Below, piece after piece: positions 62,101 to 64,000 of a stretch of DNA of 64,000 nt. Position 1 is the first letter of the stretch, and the number at the start of each line of letters is the position of its first letter. The translations under genes were made by a program, and so were the position numbers. Location: contig OZ026835.1 of assembly GCA_964023205.1 (NCBI GenBank), positions 17,194,414-17,258,413 on the forward strand, given 5' to 3'. The notes below the pieces were generated by a model, which did not search any database, was not told where the DNA came from, and saw only the letters and a list, made by a program, of their open reading frames with translations. Source of the stretch: Lutraria lutraria. Lineage: Eukaryota; Mollusca; Bivalvia; Venerida; Mactridae.

Positions 62101-63679
62101 CCCCCCCCCCAACCCATGGTCGTTCAATCAGCAGAACCGGTGACCTAGTTTTTGACCCCAGATGACCCATGTTAGAACTTGTCCTACATATAAATAAGAC
62201 AAACATTCTGACAAAATTTGGTGAAGAGCCAATCAAAACCATGAAAACTACAGCATAGGCAAGGTTTTCCTAAGATTTGACCTCGTGACCTAGTTTTTGA
62301 CCCCAGACGACCTATGTTCGAATTCGTCTTACATATCATTAAGACAAACATTCTGACTAGGTTTGGTGAAGATACGATCAATATTTGACATCTACAGTGT
62401 TAATAAGGTTTTCCTAAGATTTGACCTTGTGACCTGGTTTTTGACCCTAGGTGACCCATATTTGAACTTGTCCATAATATCATTAAGACAAACAATCTGA
62501 CAAGGTCTGGCCAAGATCCAATTAAAACCATGAGATTTAGAGCTTTTACAAGATTTTTACCTAAGATTTGACCTGGTGACCCAGTTTTTGACCCCGGCTG
62601 ACCCATGTTCAACCTTGACCCACATATCATTGAGGCAAACATTCTGACAAGGTTTGGTGAAGATCCAATTAAAACTGTGACATCTACAGTGTTAACAGTT
62701 TCCCAAGATTTGACCTGGTGACCTAGTTATTGACCCCAGATGACCCATATTTATACTTGACCGTTATATCATTAAAACAAACAATTTGAAAAAGTTTGGT
62801 GAAGATCCAATAATAACTGTGAAATCTACAGTGTTAACATGGTTTTTCATAACATTTGACCTAGTGACCTAGTTTTTGACCCAAGATGACCCATGTTCGA
62901 ACTCGTCCAAGATATTATGAAGACAAACATTCTGACAAGGTTTCATGATCATCCAATCAAAACAGTGATTTCTAAAGTGTTCACAAGGTTTTCCCTTATT
63001 TGGCCCTGGTGACCTAGTTTTTTACCGAAAATGGCCCAATATCGAACTTGTCCGAGATTTTGTTGATATTAACGTTCTGATCCAGTTTTGCTAAAATTGA
63101 GCTAAAAATGTGGCCCCTAGTGTGGTCACAACATAAAGTTTGACGACGCCGGACGCACACCGCACGACGCCGGACGCCGGACGGAGAGTGATCCTAATAG
63201 CTCACTTTGTCACTTTGTGACATGTGAGCTAAAAGGAATATATCCCTAAAGTAGACTGGAAAAATTGATCCAATTATCTACTGAATGACCTAAAACAGTT
63301 CCAATTGTCATATGATCCAACAAATGAAAGCTGAAAGAAGTCATCAGAGAGATTGAGAGAAGAAATATAGTCTCAATGTTCAATCTTACATCTGAAGTTG
63401 TTCAGACTGTTGCATTGAAAGTCACATGAGCTCACAACAGTGTTACATCAAATAATTATGGTGGTCTTTATTCAAAGATCACTTTTAATTTTGAGCTTAA
63501 CAGCAAAATCCAAGTCGCAAAATCAGATTTTCTTGCTCAGATTGAAACTAAACATTTACCTAGATAAGACAACACCTACCACTATCAATGGTTTCCTCGT
63601 CGTCCACACTTGTACTGCGATGAATTGATGCTTTTAAATCCTTCATGTCCATATACCTTAACAAGCGCCTCAATTTCAC
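44115..63679 (-). CDS. SUPT3H: SUPT3H (SPT3), SAGA co-activator subunit, nine visible exons (5' end off-window)
   Basis: SPT3 is a TBP-contacting histone-fold subunit of the nuclear SAGA complex. Coding exons on the minus strand are 63679-63580, 59628-59542, 58418-58354, 54779-54704, 54201-54080, 46631-46467, 45842-45726, 44950-44840 and, tentatively, 44162-44115; all phases agree. Landmarks: VKLRRLLRYMDMKDLKASIH; RKRRKICYDFLSSIDQTGEL; LFDDDESIDDIKYERLL; PKQYIEFCVARQANFS; QRFKDWLLAGVNIDIKPNLH; LISYLAYETIAQIVDLALLV; and KAIQPSDIHEAMRRYLMFIG. These align collinearly with human SUPT3H. The N-terminal histone-fold exons lie beyond the right edge. Exons 46631-46467 and 45842-45726 add a Ser/Pro-rich then Lys-rich insert, absent from the human protein, between GDP and AIQP. 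The last exon (KYNSLLSPKLITLSL-stop) is the weakest call. Confidence 0.94.
44361..44724 (+). repeat. 45-bp minisatellite with higher-order structure, 8 copies
   Basis: The unit aggagggtggtagtgaagag attgtatgccagtcatgagt ttaaa recurs eight times. Every fourth unit carries the variant tagtgacaagatttgtatg with one extra base, giving a 181-bp higher-order repeat present twice. The 45-bp period keeps an open frame (KRRVVVKRLYASHEF units), which is a by-product of the period. It lies in the SUPT3H locus between the last two exons. Confidence 0.9.
45060..45285 (-). repeat. tRNA-derived SINE
   Basis: The minus strand begins CCGCCTCCGTGGTCGAGTGG, then ATAAGGTCGCCAACTTC, with a B box GTGGGTTCAAGCCCAGC. 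This is a tRNA-Ser/Leu-type head with intact pol III boxes. The body runs to about 45060, ending in aaatcaaacaaacaa-type tail sequence on the minus strand. It lies between SUPT3H exons. Confidence 0.8.
45335..45520. repeat. 33-bp minisatellite, about 5 copies
   Basis: The unit acattagacaaatgacgtac aatgtaggatgta repeats tandemly; the first copy has a 4-base insertion (attaaacatt). It lies in the SUPT3H intron before the exon at 45726. Confidence 0.9.
46015..46320 (-). repeat. tRNA-derived SINE, second family
   Basis: The minus-strand head AGGGCTGGATTGGTGGTCTA, then GCGGTAACAGACTGG, with a B-box-like GTGGGTTAGAATCTCAGC. The body continues to about 46015, with internal ggggtaaagtt and ggggaaaggaaata on the plus strand. 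It lies in the SUPT3H intron between exons 46467 and 45842. Confidence 0.75.
46640..48400. other. SUPT3H intron, no further features
   Basis: AT-rich intronic DNA. No exon, SINE or tandem repeat recognised. Confidence 0.4.
48409..48587. mobile_element. Complete 179-bp MITE with CAGTCAAACCTGTG termini and TA flanks
   Basis: Left CAGTCAAACCTGTG and right CACAGGTTAGACTG are inverted, with TA on both sides. CAGT ends with a TA duplication suit a Tc1/mariner-superfamily (pogo-like) origin. Interior marks: gtggcctttattgacattag; aaataatcaatgacatctt; ttcacagggtggcctttatt. It serves as the reference for the interrupted copy around 54996-57802. Confidence 0.8.
49614..52526 (+). CDS. B-box zinc-finger (TRIM-like) protein, two coding exons, 379 aa
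   Basis: Exon 1, 49614-49862, encodes an acidic leader then LFCDPCIGRDKPAKSWCEQC, VYLCSLCMSTHTQSHKM, a C-x2-C/C-x2-C/C-x2-C...H-x3-H B-box. Donor CAG|GTAATT. Exon 2, 51636-52526, follows TTCTTTTCAG and encodes about 296 residues of beta-rich sequence with NHL/beta-propeller-like phrases (GVAFDKEDNIYVYNDSAF; MVNAIAYNDSLNTLYLTDRD), ending TYRIT-stop. No RING and no coiled coil, so it is a B-box-only relative of the TRIM2/3/56/71 proteins common in bivalves. An upstream TTTCACAG at about 49584 suggests a non-coding first exon. AATAAA at 52618. It lies antisense within a SUPT3H intron. Role unknown; scaffold or ubiquitin-pathway function is inferred. Confidence 0.88.
50035..50150 (+). repeat. Dispersed repeat, partner of 39105-39235
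   Basis: ctctgtccctccatctgacc, gtccgttcaaattttggttt, tatttcatgaaaaggtttca and tattttacatgaaggt are shared. It lies in the intron of the B-box gene. Confidence 0.65.
51305..51490 (+). repeat. Dispersed repeat (tgccaggtcacaaaata...cgggtgttt), copy 1
   Basis: Shares gccaggtcacaaaatatgcc, cataactcagaagtgcc, gagatctcatggccataaa and aaactgtttgaattagagag with 58880-59140. It lies in the B-box gene intron, about 150 bases before exon 2. Confidence 0.75.
52618..52623 (+). terminator. Polyadenylation signal of the B-box gene
   Basis: AATAAA 92 bases after the stop codon. Confidence 0.6.
52759..52811. repeat. 12-bp stem hairpin downstream of the B-box gene
   Basis: GGGAGAGAACTC and GAGTTCTCTCCC are perfect inverted arms with a 29-base AT-rich loop. 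Confidence 0.7.
53480..53720 (-). repeat. tRNA-derived SINE-like repeat, copy 1
   Basis: Shares, in order, attaaatgttgcaccaacag, cagg-tgtaa, gacccta-catacacct, and gtgactgctagtcattgacc with 58095-58310. The right-hand (minus-strand 5') part, GGCCGAGAAGTTATGGTCAA, resembles a tRNA-Ser/Leu head. Confidence 0.55.
54960..54995. repeat. Left remnant of the MITE interrupted by the 54996-57802 transposon
   Basis: taagcctttgttcagaggtc followed by ATAT matches taggcctttaaacagaggtc in the complete MITE (48409-48587). Confidence 0.65.
54996..57802 (-). mobile_element. 2.8-kb TIR transposon with DUF7869-like protein, nested in a MITE
   Basis: The ends are identical inverted repeats of 32 bp starting CGACTGTTGAATGCCAGAAG (54996-55027 and 57771-57802). 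ATAT flanks both sides. The motif GCTGATAGCCCCTTCTGG of the terminus recurs inside: exactly at 55200-55217, and as variants at 57003-57022 (inverted), 57569-57588, 57600-57618 and 57640-57658. A minus-strand gene occupies 56976-55548. No transposase family with this exact layout could be named from memory. Flanking MITE sequence resumes at 57807. Confidence 0.8.
55548..56976 (-). pseudogene. DUF7869-like (probable transposase) gene of the 54996-57802 element, broken
   Basis: Starts at an ATG near 56976: MEDKRSDEEIYSAIPLYLWM, then donor AATG|GTAAATG. Further exon-like pieces are ENDQQSSFLSRDSPILQSSQ and IGQFAEEQKQARESQSEIAQ. The core follows in shifted frames: SIDLQAVLQTPCSNVTRE; LNSFNLFIHRLPLKAHVMFE; SSEIGTCIMTHLNSLPA; VKHVILYSDCCSGQNRNQNL (the S-D-x-C-x-GQN hallmark); NFLESSHTQIECDSMHTAIE; and NPNAVVPSRYDNFYDLKKYA. 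This order is that of the DUF7869-type proteins widespread in invertebrates and suspected to be DDE-like. At least two frameshifts, so this copy is dead. Confidence 0.65.
57807..57900. repeat. Right remnant of the interrupted MITE
   Basis: cattctaaataatcaatgac, then ggcctttattcacagggtgg and cacaggtgtgactgta, match the right half of the MITE at 48409-48587, ending in its terminal inverted repeat. Confidence 0.75.
58095..58320 (-). repeat. tRNA-derived SINE-like repeat, copy 2
   Basis: The partner of 53480-53720: cattaaacatcacaccgaca, cctggcatacacctgggtag, and ctagtcagtgaccataatca, with B-box-like gtgggatttgaactg in between. It ends about 35 bases before SUPT3H exon 58354-58418. Confidence 0.55.
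58880..59140 (+). repeat. Dispersed repeat, copy 2, longer
   Basis: Same landmarks as 51305-51490 plus a fuller middle (gattatcaaacttgaacgag) and a GC-rich tail of gcccgccaacctgcccgccg. This copy keeps about 70 bases missing from the other. It lies in a SUPT3H intron. Confidence 0.75.
59790..60540 (+). mobile_element. Helitron-like non-autonomous repeat with tandem core, copy 1
   Basis: Begins near agagggccaagatggccct, carries about four diverged copies of a unit containing 'gacctagtttttgacccc' and 'acaaacattctgacaagg', and ends gctcatgtgagctaaaaa preceded by an inverted pair (gagcacaagtgctc). The CTAA end after a hairpin resembles Helitron 3' ends. The same family forms 62126-63234. It lies in a SUPT3H intron. 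Confidence 0.55.
60545..62090. other. SUPT3H intron, no further features
   Basis: AT-rich. No exon or tandem repeat recognised; a poly-C tract (c x about 11) marks the border at 62100. Confidence 0.4.
62126..63234 (+). mobile_element. Helitron-like non-autonomous repeat with seven-unit tandem core, copy 2
   Basis: Units headed by gacctagtttttgacccc start at about 62146, 62288, 62429, 62577, 62718, 62866 and 63011 (spacing 141-148 bases). After them come a GC-rich piece (gacgacgccggacgcacacc) and the end agctcactttgtcactttgt, then gacatgtgagctaaaa, which forms a hairpin before CTAA. The 5' end is missing or altered at the poly-C tract. Confidence 0.7.
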
Positions 63680-64000
63680 CTACAACAATACATTTGTCAC
63701 ATTTCATATCATATCTTGTAATTGTATCTTGCCTTAGCTTAAAGTTTTTTCATTTTGCCCCATGACTAAGTCAACAAACAAACAAACTCTCGAAAAAATA
63801 TTTTTTCCATTCAACACAATTTAAGAGGTGCTAGTTTAGATGCAGCTATCTCGGTTGATTAACCAAATAATATGAGGATCGAAAATTCCATGACCTTCGT
63901 CTTTAAAGCATTTCATTGGCTGAAGATCAGTGAATCAAAATAAAGTAGCGACGGAATTTATTATACCTATAGTAAATCATCATACATCCACAGTCTCATT
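63680..64000. other. SUPT3H: SUPT3H intron to window edge
   Basis: No upstream coding exon found before the edge. The histone-fold exons must lie further right. Confidence 0.5.

Overview
The window is AT-rich, intron-containing animal DNA. Genes are sparse, and transposon relics, tRNA-derived SINE heads and minisatellites are dense. The repeat style points to a lophotrochozoan, most likely a bivalve mollusc: 'gacctagtttttgacccc' tandem blocks ending in GTGAGCTAAAA, several tRNA-like SINE heads, and BEL, DIRS, CR1, piggyBac, mariner, Harbinger and MULE relics. The organism call is an inference from these repeats and from protein resemblance. No bacterial gene organisation is present.

Four host genes are well supported. 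(1) 31-2746, minus: the 5' four coding exons of a PAPS-dependent sulfotransferase with an unusual N-terminal membrane segment; it continues off the left edge. (2) 37155-40663, plus: a complete five-exon MPC2, a subunit of the mitochondrial pyruvate carrier. (3) 44115-63679, minus: most of SUPT3H (SPT3 subunit of the SAGA co-activator); eight coding exons are clear, a ninth is tentative, and the N-terminal histone-fold exons lie off the right edge. (4) 49614-52526, plus: a two-exon B-box zinc-finger protein nested on the opposite strand inside a SUPT3H intron.

Layout: 0-2.8 kb sulfotransferase; 3-8.7 kb repeats, a LINE relic and two inverted-repeat elements; 8.7-13.9 kb a graveyard of coding relics (BEL gag, ExoIII-type nuclease, piggyBac transposase, DIRS-like gag/RT); 14-25.7 kb mostly non-coding with scattered orphan exons; 25.9-28.9 kb an unusual compact stretch (integrase fragment with a GC content higher than its surroundings, an unknown reading frame, a coiled-coil gene with its own TATA box, and two minus-strand membrane-protein exons); 29-36.6 kb Harbinger MITE, THAP, MULE, YqaJ plus THAP-type transposase, and LINE reverse transcriptase relics; 37-41.5 kb MPC2; 42-43.4 kb a complete but dead mariner; 44-63.7 kb the SUPT3H locus, whose introns hold the B-box gene, SINEs, MITEs and a 2.8 kb terminal-inverted-repeat transposon.

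The most interesting object is that transposon (54996-57802). It has identical 32-bp termini, several internal copies of a terminal motif (GCTGATAGCCCCTTCTGG) that look like transposase-binding sites, and a decayed DUF7869-like protein. It sits inside an older MITE whose intact relative elsewhere in the window lets the insertion site and a probable ATAT target duplication be read directly.
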